DNA of 64,000 nucleotides, taken from contig LLEY01000164.1 of NCBI GenBank assembly GCA_001414485.1, positions 62,001-126,000 of the forward strand, written 5' to 3'. The notes beneath the pieces were generated by a model. The model did no database searches, was not told where the DNA came from, and worked only from the letters and a program-made list of their open reading frames with translations. A program made the translations under genes and the position numbers. This stretch comes from Calycina herbarum (taxonomy: Eukaryota; Ascomycota; Leotiomycetes; Helotiales; Pezizellaceae). Shown in pieces: positions 11,742 to 23,817 of the stretch (within the stretch, counting starts at the first letter, position 1; the number at the start of each line of letters is the position of its first letter).

Positions 11742-13195
11742 TCAATGCTTACCATTGGCCTTAGGACTCTTAGCATGGCCATTACCATTATTAGCCTTCA
11801 CAACATTCGCATAACTCTTCCCATTCGCAACCGCCTTGCCATTTCCGACAGCCTTTCCACTCTTGGCCGATCGTCTCAAATAACTCTTGACAAAGAATCG
11901 AACGAATAGTACAGTCAATGGTGTGAGGTAAAAGACATTAAACCAGATAGCAAAAGTTTGACCGCTGGTAGCGATACAAGGAACACTTTGCCACTCAACA
12001 TTATACTGAACTCCATCGCTTCCCGTAATAGGCGCGGCCTTTGGTGTAGGCGTGGTAATTGGGGCGTTGACGTTCTCTGCTAATCCTTGCTCACCAACTG
12101 CGTAGAAAAGATATTTCTTGACGAGATCGACGAGGGCGGTGGTGGTTGCTGCGACTGTAGCTGCAACAGTTTCAGAAGAAAGAGCGGCTGAAGCTACGGA
12201 TGTGATTTTCTCTGCTGCAGCTTTGACGACTGGGACGCGGACGGGAATGGTGTAGTTGACGAAGGAGTGGAGTGCTGCGTAGGTGGCGCCGACGAGGAAT
12301 TGCATTATTTGCATGGTTGTCAGACTTCTCTTGAGGGCATTTGGGATTGGAACGGAAAAGGCGGTTAGGGTGTAGTATGTGTACTATTTTCAAATCAGTA
12401 AAAGCTCGATCTGGGAAGACTTTATTTTCTTACCATGAGAGCATGGATCCCAGAATTGACAAAAACAAACATCCAGATCGGAGGAGACATGTAACGAATC
12501 CCAGCCCACATGGACATCATAGCACCAGCATGATGATAAGTCTGTAAAGTCGAACTTCTCTTTCCCTTGGCCAGAATAATCACCGTATCAAGGACCTCGT
12601 AGAATTTACTGAGGTAGAAAAACCATCCGTAAAAAGCAAGCCCTTGGTTCCACATCCTTCCGTAATCTGTGGCATCAGGTAACCCCGCCTCCGTAAGGAA
12701 AACAGTAGATGGATTTTGCGAGATCCAACTCGAAGAAGCGGGGTTATAAGCCACGGCATTTCCCAATCCTCTTGGTCCATGGATTTTACAAAGACTATCG
12801 ACCGTGGCGGATAGTCCATTTGGACCTGACCAGGAAGAGAGAGAGTTCTGGAGAGCCTTGTACATGCCGATAAAGGTCCATCCTGAGTACACGGCCAAGA
12901 ATATATTGTGCAGAACCACGAACCAGAAGAACGCTTTCGTCTTGCTGATTCCCCATGGTTTGTTCCCCCGCGAGCGATTGTACGCGTTTAAGGAAGTGAC
13001 GGAGACGGCGTAGACGGCGGCGATGGTGATTGGAACTCGCACATCGAGAACGCTGTTGTATAGCTCGGCGGAGATGCTGAAGGGAGGGGCAGAGAGGGTT
13101 GAGCCTGCGAGGGGTGGTGGGAGGGCGAGGGGATCGTTTCGTGGGGGGAATTGGAAGAGTTCGCGATCTGGGGTTTGGAGGAAGAGGGTAGACAT
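11742..13195 (-). CDS. ELO-family very-long-chain fatty acid elongase
   Basis: Two exons, 13195-12434 and 12383-11742, joined across a 50-bp GT-AG intron (12384-12433), encode 467 aa. The protein is a multi-spanning membrane protein with the ELO core: a helix-rich region, the GWFFYLSKFYEVLDT segment, then LQTYHHAGAMMSMW with the histidine pair at about residues 221-222, and a final helix crossing the splice junction (IHALM-YTYYTL). In this family the histidine box catalyses condensation of malonyl-CoA with acyl-CoA in the ER. The first histidine of the classic HxxHH box is Gln here, as in some other ELO proteins. The long tail ends in Lys/Asn/Gly-rich low-complexity sequence, a possible ER-retention or charged cytosolic tail. 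The splice join restores frame exactly. Confidence is high for the family; chain-length specificity is not readable. Confidence 0.88.
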
Positions 13196-14933
13196 CTTGA
13201 CGTGGTTTGTTGGCCGTCGATTCTTGTAGGAGGTTGTAGGTGGGAGGGTATTATTCCATGGGAAGGGCGAGTTCGCGGTTGCGTTCCTGTCTCACGTTGA
13301 CACTGCGGTGGAATGTGAAGGAAAGTGAGTGACGGATGGACGATTGAGGGAAAGAAGAAGAAGAAGTCTCACGATGGAAGGAAAGAAAGAAAGATCGAGG
13401 AGAGATGGAAATGGAAGTCTTTCAACCTGGGGTACAATGTTGTAGTGGTAGATGATTGCAGGGCAAGGAAGGGCAACGGCAAACCTTGATACTCCGTACG
13501 ATGGAGCTTGTCTGGGTGGCTGCTCTGGCCGGATGGTTGGGATTTCAAGGTTCCAAGCTCAACGATGCTGCATCACCCCGCCGAGCTTGAACCCACATTC
13601 TTCTACTCAACTCAGGTCAATTCCTCACCAGTTTGCAGATATATGGCTTACTCACTCGTGCTTTACAATTGCATGTGAAAGCATTCTCCTATAATTTTGC
13701 TGGCGACAGACGGGCGTTGAAGTGAACCATGGCAATGTGAAAGAGCATCCATTATCGTGGCCGAGGTTCTCAGAAATTTGTTGAGGATGAATATCATTTT
13801 TCCGACGCAGGTCCAGCTTTAGCCAATCATAAGAAAGTACCCCTCCCTGCTCGCGAAGGCCAATGTCGGACTCTCCCTCCCCTTGTCAGGTGCAAAATGT
13901 CTGTGCGGTCTACAGACAATTAAGGGGGGGAGAGTAAGCTGACAGCAAGCCTCTTCGAAGCATCGCAGCAGCATCTTGAGCCTCACTTTGTCTGAATTGA
14001 GCCACGATTGGAAGTTCACATCAACAAGAATGCAAGATTTCTATGAGGCACACGGTCTCTTTCCTATTCATGCGATGCCGGATGTAGTCCGGGTAAGGGT
14101 TGTGTAAACATCACCACGTTTTCTCTTTCTTGCTCGTTTTTTACAAAGCTGTTCCATTCATCCGACGAGCAAAACCTGCCATCAGTATCAAACTCAAGAT
14201 GGCATGTTCCTCAACCCTCCATGGCCGGGTAGACGGTTCTCTCAACAAATTTGGCGGGGCACAATTCCCTTTCGGATTATCTCCGATGTCTTTCACAAGC
14301 GAGTCATTTGTGTGCCGAGGTACTCTGGTACAACGAATTTGGAATCATTAAAGAATGAAATCTTTGAATTTGAGAAGAGCACTCGAGGGAATTCTTGATT
14401 ATCAAAGTCTGGCGTAAGAGGGCTAGGTATTCCTCCGCGTACATTCGACTTCCCTCGATTCGCGCGAAATAACCTAGATAATCAAAAGTATTGTTTGAGA
14501 ACATCTAGAAGAATCAGGAACTCACCGTCTTGATCCTCCTAAATTTCTCGAACAGCTCTTTTCATTGCCCAAGCCTATCTCGCACAATCAAAACAAAGTA
14601 AACTCTCCCCCACTCCCATTCACAAAAACCAGGAAGTCTTTCGATCTCCTCTCCTCGATCAATTATCCATGATACCCAACCTTCCACCCAGGTCTACTGA
14701 AAATCTTTCTCGAAAAGTTCCTCCCTTCAACCATTTAAAGAGCTGCTCAAGTGAAGAGAGTCTCCATCCACAACCACTTCAATCCACCAGACGCATCATT
14801 ACTCACACATATGTGCTCTCGGACATTTGCACGACCCGAGTCCCTGGCTCCGGGCACGCTCTCGAGAATAGAAAGTTACTTGCAAATTGCTGAGATGTCG
14901 CATGATTTCTCCCAAAGTACAACTATTTTGTTT

Positions 14934-14962
14934 TCGACAGTAGGAGTTTATTCGACAGCAAA
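14934..14962 (+). repeat. paired CGACAGC dispersed repeat, copy at 14.9 kb
   Basis: TCGACAGT (C at 14935) and TCGACAGC (C at 14953) are exactly 18 bp apart, followed by AAATCG. This is one of the two cleanest pairs. Confidence 0.7.
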
Positions 14963-17044
14963 TCGTAGTTTTCAAGAGCGCCAGTCTAGCTTATTAATTT
15001 TCAATCCTCAATTAAGTAGTAAATTGCTAGAGATTACTGTAATTGAGCTGAGGAGGATGTGTATTTCTGATTCTCGTATACTTTCAAGCTTCTGCACTTC
15101 CACAAACCATAGCAACCCCCTAAGCCTAGTTCTTAGTACCCCTTCCCAAGTAGTCGAGCCTTGTGGTATTTATACAAAACTTTATGGACCAAGGAGATCC
15201 TTTCGCACGAACATATAAAAACACACCAGTTATTAATAAGGATTGTCTGGTGAGTATGTTTTTTCTAGTATTATCACCTCTTATTATACATTTCAACGTT
15301 CTCTCCACGACCATCAATTTCAAGCCACCCAAGGAATCAGTGTTAGATAGGTTTATGATACTCCATCTTTCTTCCCTTCGAACTGCATCAAACAAATTTA
15401 CAGTCACATCATCTAAAATTATAGAAGCCCGCCGAAGCCTTGGCCCACACAAGTCTTCACCAACAGTCCTTTCTTGAAGGGCAAACCCCTGAGAGGGAGC
15501 CAGGATTCATATAAAGATAGCAAGGTCCTAGCGTATTATAAGACAGGCAGCTTGGAAAGTGACCTGCATTCTTTCAATTCTTCTGGGAAATTTCTAGAGT
15601 AAATTCAGCATATGCTTTTTTTCTTTGTTTGGTTTCTAGTTTTCATGGAATAGTATTGTTATTAGATATCAATGACATTTATTGGTTCTTGAAAAAGTGC
15701 TTCTGAATGAATCTCATCCGCAATGTTATTGAAGATTCGGCAGCACTTCTCGTTTTGAAAGTAAGAACTTTGATCATTCCCTCGCAACTTTTATATGGGA
15801 AGTGGGAAGTGGGGGGCGAGCTGTTTTTCGATGGAAAAGTGTTTCGCATGTTGGCATAGGGTTGGTCATGTGTTGATAAGAATACCTTCACCTACACACA
15901 TCGAGCATTGAAGGATAACCGCGGGTTGTTCGGGATGATAACCTAGTCGTGAGGCAAACAAGGTATTCAAGTAACTACTCAGTTTTCGGATCATGAGTAG
16001 TTCGTAGAGTCGCCTTATTCCTTTTTTCTTTTTTGTCGTTCTGGAAGATCTTTGTAATAAGCGTACTTTCGGTTGGGAAGGTGACAGTCTGAGAGATCAA
16101 CTTGAAGCTTCTCTGAGAATCTGGTAATCTAAAGGAACCTACATGAACAAAGTTCATTCGTCTCGATTGTGAGTACTTCGTTTCATAGTCACTATACCTG
16201 AAAGATATGGAAACAATTGCTTTATATATTCAGGCACTCGAGACTAGATCGACAGTATAGCAATAAATCATCCAATTGAACGCCCTCATGGGAGAGAGAG
16301 GACTTTAGTACAGAGACTGTCTTCAAGCTACCGAATGTATTATTAGTGTTCCATAGTATAAGATTTTATGTACTTCAGATGCTGCGGGGAGTTTTTATTC
16401 TCGGGATTTAACGACTTCTTTCTTTCTTTCAACAGAACTTGTTATTTCGAAGTTTATATCATTCTCTCGTTACTTACCTTTGCCTATATTAAAACTCAAG
16501 GGCCATGGATTATTTAGTGCCACCTATTCATCATAGAAAAGGAGTTTTGCGAGAACCCCGCCAGGAGCGGAGCCTCATGTAATTGATTGATTCAAGAAAC
16601 TGCCAGGAAATAAGTTTGAGGTTGAATTCTTTCCTCACATGCTCAACATGAGTTGCTGAAACCTCACGTATCCTTTTGAATTTCAATCCCCATCGTCCAT
16701 TTGCCTTTTGAGAAGGTGATGGTGTTGTGGTATTCGAATGTATAATGATTGCAAAACTTGGCTGGTGAGATGAGAGCCCACTCAGACTTGTACGGGGAAT
16801 ATTGTCACTTCACGCTACCATGCTTACAGGACTTAAAAGCCATTGGTTTTGCATGTGCTCAGGGCGACATTGATAATCTATACAGCGAGAACACAGCTGC
16901 TTGTGATCGGTGTGAGAGATAACCATTTAACAATCGGCGTTATGTTCAATTTCCACAATATATTCTAGCGTAGACGCAAATTTCTACATACTGAGAATTT
17001 CAAGGCAGATTTTCTTCCTCGAAATTACAACTTTATTCGTACTT

Positions 17045-17073
17045 TCGACAGTAGATTAATTTTCGACAGCAAG
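17045..17073 (+). repeat. paired CGACAGC dispersed repeat, copy at 17.05 kb
   Basis: TCGACAGT (C at 17046) and TCGACAGC (C at 17064) are exactly 18 bp apart, followed by AAGAAGG. It is nearly the same as the 14.9-kb pair although the flanks differ. Confidence 0.7.
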
Positions 17074-17791
17074 AAGGTATATCTTGTCAGGAAATACATG
17101 TAATACTGACGAGGGGACCGTCGTCCTTGAGGCGACTCGGGTGTGGAACGAGTGGTAGTCCGTTTGATTCGCGCTTGCAATCTGCTGGGTTATTGTCGTC
17201 CTGTTTCTGAGCGCTTCTGGTATGCTTCTCATTGCTTCATGCGGTCGAAATGTTCCGTTCTAGGCCGTCGGGGTTACTTTCTTTTAAGCGAGGGCCATAA
17301 TAATGGAACCTGTACAGTGAGTGTTCTGCTTTCCAAAACAACAATGAACTATTATGTTCCGAGGGGGGTTTCACGCACTACTTATGAAATTCTTATAGAT
17401 TTCTACTCTGTCTTTCAATATCAGTTCAAGGAAAGCAAATGATAAAAAAGGTGTGCCTAAGGACGCTAATTCTGTGTTTCCGGTATACCGATCTATTACC
17501 CCGTTGTTGTTGTTGTTATTATATAGCTTGATTGGTTTGAGCAATTACTGTAACTAGTATTTATTTCACTGCTTATTTTATTAACACTGGTTATGTACTA
17601 GTAAGTTTACGTATGTAAGCCTAAAGTCGCGGGAGAGAAATTACTTAGAAATTGCGAAAAGATTATACTCGAGTTATTTCCTGTTGGTTTGACTTGGTGG
17701 TCAATAGCTTGATGCAAAAAGAGTATATTATCGTTGTAACTATCGTTGATGCATACCGAGTACAAGCTGTACTCGGTTCTACTTAAATACC

Positions 17792-17818
17792 TGCCCTCCT
17801 CGTTAAGCGAGAAGGGCA
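17792..17818. repeat. short perfect-loop hairpin
   Basis: TGCCCT and AGGGCA enclose CTCG-TTAAG-CGAG, giving a stem of about ten pairs with one mismatch and a five-base loop. It sits just left of the 17.84-kb TCGGAGATAT array. It is not adjacent to a recognised gene end. Confidence 0.5.
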
Positions 17819-17841
17819 CGTGGAAGTGCTAACCACTTGTG

Positions 17842-18022
17842 TATACCGACATTTCCAGTCTCGGATATAAGTATCTCCGAGCTACTACTACTGAATATCT
17901 TCGAATTATTATTTCCGAGTTTTCTATTTCAGAAAATAATTCTGAAGATAATTCCGAAGAAGATAATTCCGAGGTGTATATTTTGCGAAGATATACTTCC
18001 TCCGAAGTATTATTTCCGAGGT
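17842..18022 (-). repeat. second TCGGAGATAT-type array (reverse orientation)
   Basis: On the plus strand the units read TATCTCCGAG and ATTCCGA. They are the reverse complement of the unit in the 9.2-9.9 kb array. Several cores occur in about 180 bp, with an internal run of AGATAATTCCGA-like units. Confidence 0.65.
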
Positions 18023-19120
18023 GGATATATTCAAAGAGTACAACTGCCTTCTTCCAATGAGAAGGAATAAACAAAATCATCCCAAAAGCCATTATGTGCC
18101 CAGCGAGGGAAGGCCAAGAAAAGAAAATGTGGCAAAAAGCGTTCCGATGCCTGCAAGGTAGCGGTGTGAGTACATTTACTTCCGTAGAGTTGTGGAGGTC
18201 ATTCCCTGTTTTAAGTGTGCAGATTTCTTTTTGGTTTCGACAGCTGATCCTCTTTTGACAATGAGAACCGCTATCTGGTATAAAAGGTATCAATATATCT
18301 CAACTTAATGGCAAAACAAGGGATTTGTTCGAGACTTTGCAATCCAAATCACTCCCATAACCTTTAGGTAGCCATCGTCCTCGTTGGCCCTATGTTGCAG
18401 AATGACAATCTTGGTCCAAATAAACGTGGTATAGAAAATGAAACGTTCTCAGGCACATTAAGTATTGAAAGCTAATAAAAAATGACGTCGTACGCACTTT
18501 CTAAAATCCGAGGCGAGAGGATAGGTTTCGACGGGGAGGTTTTTGTAGTAGCCGAAGCACTCATAGCCTTAGATTGAATCTCGCTGGAATAAATAGATTC
18601 ATTGAATCATATACTCTTCTGGAAATCGACCTCGCTGACTTCATTGCAGGATCCTTCTGGGAAACCTTGAGAAGTGCACAATTTGGTGCTCATTCAATTC
18701 ATGTGCTTACACAATTAAAGCAGCCTCACCCTCACCCTCACCCTCACCACGAGAAGGGTCAGGTAATTGACAAGGTCAACACTGGATACACTTGGAAGCT
18801 GCGGAATAAAGATCTTCTACTTACGGAGCTGGCACAGAACGGCCCAAGTAAAAGGATAAAAGACTATAAAATAGGGAGCCTAAAGACGAGTATTAAGACG
18901 AAATACAGATATTGGATATACCTAGTCAAAAACTCGACAGTGAGCTATTGACTGTTACCATTTGAAGCCATGCCATGCTGAGTGCTGACCGCAAACACGT
19001 TTTCCACTTCGTCTTCCCCGTAAACCCCATTCTTCCACAAAATCAAATTGCTTCTAGCCCTCTTTCCACTTGATGACCATCAGTTTTAGCTTTCAACCCA
19101 GCCAACCAGACATCCTCTTT

Positions 19121-19842
19121 TCAGCTTGTCTCGTCAAAAACAACCAGCTCCATAACTCGATCTCTTCTAGCAGGCGTAAGATAAAGCGGGAAGAACTTAT
19201 GACAACACACCACCACCCCACTACTACACAGCCGAGTCAAAATCTTCCGTACCGTCGGCAAAGCCAACTGCTTGGGAGTCAAATAGATGAAAACGTGTGT
19301 CACGAGAAGAGTTGTAAGTTGATTGACGATATCATCCTCATCAGAATTGAAATCGTAGACGAGCCATTTTGCATCGACGCCCTCGAGTTTTGATCTGGCA
19401 CCTGCGTTTTCGATAAGTGCGGCATTGTAATCTACACCTACTCCGTTCGCTGCAATGATATCAGGAGAGTTGAGTTTGTTGATGTGAGAGAGTAGACCGA
19501 TGACTTGAGATGTTTTCAGTTAGTTTTGAAGTTTTTGAGTTTTTCTATTTTTGATTTCTTGATAGCAATTGGTATGAACTGAGGGGTACATATGAGTCAG
19601 AGGTTGGAGTTCGATCCGTACGCACGGAAATCACCATCTCCAGATCCTAAGTCACAGACTACTACCGGCTTCGCATCAGGTTTGATTGAGGTAACTTCTG
19701 GAATGAGGCGCATGAGGGTTGCCGCCGCGCGCATTGTTGAAGCGGGGGTTTCGATGTAGGGAGCTAATATGGTGCTGTATCCGAAGGGAATGTAGTCAAT
19801 ATCTTGAAAGGCGAACATTGGGGTACCATCTTCGTTGTTCAT
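19121..19842 (-). CDS. small class I SAM-dependent methyltransferase
   Basis: Exon 1 (19842-19626) and exon 2 (19503-19121) join across a 122-bp intron (19504-19625) with a GTGCGT donor, a CTAAC branch site and a CAAG acceptor; the join gives exactly 200 codons (199 aa). The SAM-binding motif I is VVVCDLGSGDGDF (glycines around residues 66-70), split right after GDF by the intron, which restores 'GDFLIGLLSHIN'. A motif-II-like 'GVDYN' follows near residue 97, then 'THVFIYLTPKQL'. The N-terminal 'YIPFGYSTILAPYIETP' resembles the FAM173/ATPSCKMT type of lysine methyltransferases, so methylation of a protein lysine is a plausible but unproven role. The start is the ATG at 19842. It lies about 430 bp downstream of a truncated acetyltransferase on the same strand. 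Confidence 0.75.
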
Positions 19843-20275
19843 GACTGAGGAGTTGAGTAGTTTTCAGCAGAATTTTCTGGCGAGTTCTGTTTTTGGTGTT
19901 GAGACCAAAGGTAGTTTGACTTTGAGTTTCGCTATGAGACCCACTTATACACTAGCCCACGCCACTTACCGAGGCATCGTGGGATTTTCAACAGCGTACA
20001 CTTACACAACACTGATAGCATTACGATATGAACGGATGTTAAAGTCAATTAGACAAATCTTAAAGCTTTGAGAGTGGAATTCAGTTGCTAGAAAAAAGTC
20101 AGGCCAAAGGGGCCTGTCACGTGAGTGGCTGTGCAAATGTGCTTGTATTTTCTGATGGCTTACCCAACAGAGAACAGCTTACTCAATAAGATGATCAGCC
20201 AGATTTGTCTGCACCACGGAGAAGATTTCGAACATCTTTTCCCAATTATTGCAATCCTCTCAAACAGAACACTGA

Positions 20276-20826
20276 TCAATGAGTTCCCGCAACGCACTTT
20301 GATTGGGGTTCTCGTCGCATTTCTGTCATTTTTTCGACTCCCTTCAATCCATATTTTGAAAGGTCAAATTCTACCGTGTTGAGTTCTTGGAATTTGTAGT
20401 GGAGATAGAGACGTCGTCCTTGCTCAGAAGCCTGAAGGTAGCAAGGGAGACCAGTTTTTTCGGACATTTCAGTTCCCCATTTAACTAGGAGGCTGCCAGC
20501 GCCATGTCGTCGATGCTGCTCAGCTGTGACAAGGAGGGCCAAGACTATGACGGTTCATATGTTAGCTTGGGGAACATTTCTTCCTCGATTGAGTACATTC
20601 GGCTTCCAAACTGATTCCTTGAAATCGTCCGGAAATCTAAAGACTTACGTAAATGACCTTTCTTTCCTGCTTCGCCATTGCAACGACAAAAATATTCATG
20701 TGCAACCTCTCTCAAAAGCCCAAACTCATCAACCTCCTCATCCGCTTGCCTCATCGGTTCTCGTAACCTTTCGAGATCCGGACGCCCATGTTCATAAACC
20801 TCCCATTTCGCGTACGCAATCACCTA
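20276..20826 (-). pseudogene. GNAT N-acetyltransferase lacking its 5' exon(s)
   Basis: Exon A (20826 or upstream to 20649) and exon B (20544-20276) join across a 104-bp intron (20545-20648, GTAAGT donor, CATAG acceptor) and read as the middle and C-terminal part of a fungal GNAT: 'VIAYAKWEVYEHGRPDLERL', then after the join 'GHLLLALLVTAEQHRRHGAGSLLVKW', the acetyl-CoA-binding motif A (RRHGAG), then 'GLPCYLQASEQGRRLYLHYKFQ'. Family members have 60-80 further N-terminal residues. Here a plausible acceptor (CAACTAG) precedes 'VIAYAKW', but upstream minus-strand sequence to 21.3 kb shows no matching exon or start. I therefore call it 5'-truncated. A distant first exon that I failed to recognise is the alternative. 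Confidence 0.6.
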
Positions 20827-23817
20827 GTTGCATCTTGCAAAGTTGACTTGGGAGAAGTGCAATGGTGATGGAAGTTGGGCAGATTGGGGGCTGCATGAGA
20901 GAAGTTTGGTTACGGCAAGTGATTAAACGGGAGAGATCTGACTCGACCGTGGCAAAGTGTTGGATTCATGTTGGTCCCCCTTGCGTTCGCTTAGAGCCGG
21001 CTTTAGCACCCCCCCTTTTCACTAACTGAATATAGCATCTTTACATGTCTATAATGAGCGTTAAACATCTCAACGGTTGCTAGCATCCTTTGCGCGTAGA
21101 CTTAAGTGATCCAGGTACACTTTACCCAAACATTCCATACAAAAGACCGCAGAATTAGTTATGTTTTGAAGAGACTCAGATCTGGATAGGGAAAGCTAGA
21201 AACTCGGCAATGGTATTTGCCCGTCAGTTACTGTGTGAAGATAGATCCTCAATAATTCTCTTCTAGGTTACTCGGGAAGTAATGTTCTTTCCCCTTCCAG
21301 AAGCGTGCTCCCTACAGTGTCTTCTCTCCTCCAAAATTAACTCGAAATTGCTTTAGCTAGAGCACTAGAACAATGGGGGAAGTTTGTTCGGTTCCCTGAA
21401 TAAGGTACTCAAGCCCCACGTAAACCTGACGATTGATGTGGCCTTCTGTCCCCGTTGAGTCCATGCTACCTAATAAGATCCACATTGATGATTGATTTTG
21501 GAGGAGCGTGAACCCATGGAAACTAGTTGCGAAGTGTATTTAAATTTGTCAAGTGGGGAATATTGAAGCTGTAATATTATGTATGTTTGCATTCCAACGA
21601 GAAATCGTTACCACACTTGGTAAGAATCTACATAGAAAGTTTTGATTCTCCTATTTTCCAATCCTCTTTTAGTCTTGGTCTTTTTTGGTACACGACTTTC
21701 TAAACTTAGGACACTTCGTTGTGGAAGTTTTCGATACTAACTCTTCATCTTTTCTTTCAAATTGAAATCCCCCTTCTTGATTCAATAAACTAGAAGAAAA
21801 ATCTAGAGTGATGAAGCACTAGTGATTGTAGACGAATTAGTAAAACTTGGAGGTACGAAAGGGGGGTGCAGTAGAAACACAACACGTGTAGCACCTGGAT
21901 CTCAAAGTAATCAAGCTTTTGATCAACATGCACATTCTCGCTCAACCCTCAACTACTTGAATACAAAATAGCACAGAACTACTGTGGGAAAACCTTGGAT
22001 TGACCACATCAGGATGAGATATCATTGACCAAATTAGTAAAGTTAATTAAGCGTGTAGGCGAAAAAAGATCAATTCGGCATTAAGAGAAGTTTCGACGGC
22101 AAGAATATTACTTCTCCTTCCTCCATAATTATCCATCATCTGGAAAGTTTTGAATTTTTTATTGGCGTTCCTAGAACTAGTGGTTTTTGCAGTGCAGTAT
22201 AGAGCTGGTATGCTTTGTTCACCATTTTTGGGATTGACCAAGAAAAATGCTATATTGGTTAATATAGTGAGGATGTTCAATAAGATCGGACTTTATAGAT
22301 AAACGTCTGATTCATTAATTCCTATAATTGAAGCTGTTCCTAGATCGAAGCACTATATATATACTATTTACAGGTTACTATATATATACCTACTCTTTTT
22401 TAACCTTTTTACATGGTTCTGGTACTCTACTCTCTCTTTTTTCCCCTCTATTTTGCTCTTGGTTAGCTAGTTTAGATTGACCTTTTTTTAGACCTTATAG
22501 TACTAAAGCAGCTATTTCCTATATAATGATTTGATAAGATTTTCTTGAAATTTCCTATATTTAGGAACTCCTTTAGTAGAACCACTTGCGGTTACTTGCG
22601 AACGTACGGCGGTTAAGAATTATAACCTCTCTACCCTTATAAGTGTAGACGCTAGATCTAATGCGAAACTTGACAAATTAGTTGGGCCTCTGTGGGGATC
22701 ACAATGCTTAACAAAAAATCCAACTATTTAGGCTGCTGAGGTTAGAATTCAATGAGTGCTAACGAATGAGACGTTTTACTCGTAAAGTCCGATTTTATTC
22801 ACCAATGTCGTAAGAATGATCAATACAGCGAACTTGTTGGTCAATCCCAAAAATGGCGAATAAAGCATACCAGAGCAGCCTTGTACAAAGCGGGCTTGTA
22901 CGGTAACTTTCGGAAAGTAACATGTTCGCAAGACAATTGTATTCTTTCTTTTCTCTGAATATTCCAATGATCTACCTAGACCATGCAGTTCCTTTGACTA
23001 CTCGATTGAGTCGGGGATTGCTGGTTTAGTCAAATGAGTTATAGAAATTTGTAAGGTGAGTAAAGTTGACTCAAATCCACCAGGTAAAAGTCTTTAGGCA
23101 GCATGGCAAACCCAAATAGCTAGTAGTCCAGGTACCAAGTGGAAAACAGGATTCAATTTAAAGATGTGAAAACCTACAATATTCAGTGGATGCAAAAAAT
23201 TACCAGCCGGTAATGATAGCAATGAGTAGTGGTTTCAATTCTCGGTAGAAACGCAGAGATATAAAGTCAATCACTCATGTGGATCATCATAATGCTCATG
23301 ATGATTTAATTTTGCCCTTTTCAATTTAGACCCGTTCAACTTCTTCTCCAAAGGGTGCAAATTTAACGATGCAAAACAAATTTCCGAAGCGCTTCAATTT
23401 CTCCAACCTCTCGTTGTGAAAGGCTAAAGTACCTTGAAAGACTGAAATTTCTACAATGGGAGAATAATTCGGTAATAGGACAAGTATCGACAGCAAAAAA
23501 ACTGCCTCTTGCTTGTTTGAAATTTAGCTTTATGCAACCAATGGTAGAAGGGTTTGAGCCAGTACTGTGGGACTCTTGAAAACTCTTCGTGTGAAGGCCA
23601 AGGTTTGTAGTACGTGGAGAAGCGTCCACACTAATGTGAATATGGTCTCGAGCTTTCTGTTAGATAGTATGCAAAAGTAAAAAGAAAGACGTGGCGATTT
23701 TGTACGCCCAACTTCCGGTCCATGGTCCTAAACGCCTAAAAACACTATTTACAAACTAGAAACAAGTTTTCATGGAGGGGTCTTGAATCATCTCTTCAAA
23801 CTACTTTTACCAACCAA
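20827..23817. other. gene-poor stretch with inverted repeat
   Basis: No supported gene. It contains a diverged inverted repeat (22190-22345 against 22740-22890) and CGACAGC-family copies near 22094 and 23488, whose partner 18 bp upstream reads TCGG instead of TCGA. Short frames at 22047-22280 and 22776-22967 are simply the two arms of the inverted repeat. Confidence 0.5.
22190..22890. repeat. diverged inverted repeat, about 150-bp arms, about 400-bp AT-rich centre
   Basis: The sequence around 22200-22345, reverse complemented, aligns with 22740-22885. Shared words include GGTCAATCCCAAAAATGG and AAAGCATACCAG, and on the inner side CGGACTTTA and AAACGTCT. The arms are perhaps 70-75% identical by eye. 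The centre is AT-rich with TATATATA tracts and has no transposase-like frame. It could be an old MITE, a decayed DNA transposon or a simple inverted duplication. Confidence 0.6.

Larger units (their letters stand above)
13196..19120. other. gene-poor stretch
   Basis: The first few hundred bases are presumably the elongase promoter. Beyond that I find no supportable gene, only short overlapping frames. The stretch contains CGACAGC-family copies (14935/14953, 17046/17064, single words at 16250, 18238, 18529 and 18935), a hairpin at 17792-17818, an inverse-orientation TCGGAGATAT array at 17.84-18.02 kb, and a short CACCCT microsatellite at about 18722-18750. Confidence 0.5.

Noticed and set aside
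18722..18750. (CACCCT)n run resembling telomere repeats
   Set aside because: Fungal telomeres are usually CCCTAA; this is a short internal microsatellite inside a gene-poor stretch.
19590..19630. GGTTGGAGTTCGATCC, resembling a tRNA T-arm
   Set aside because: It lies in the methyltransferase intron and exon edge, with no matching D-arm, anticodon stem or acceptor stem.
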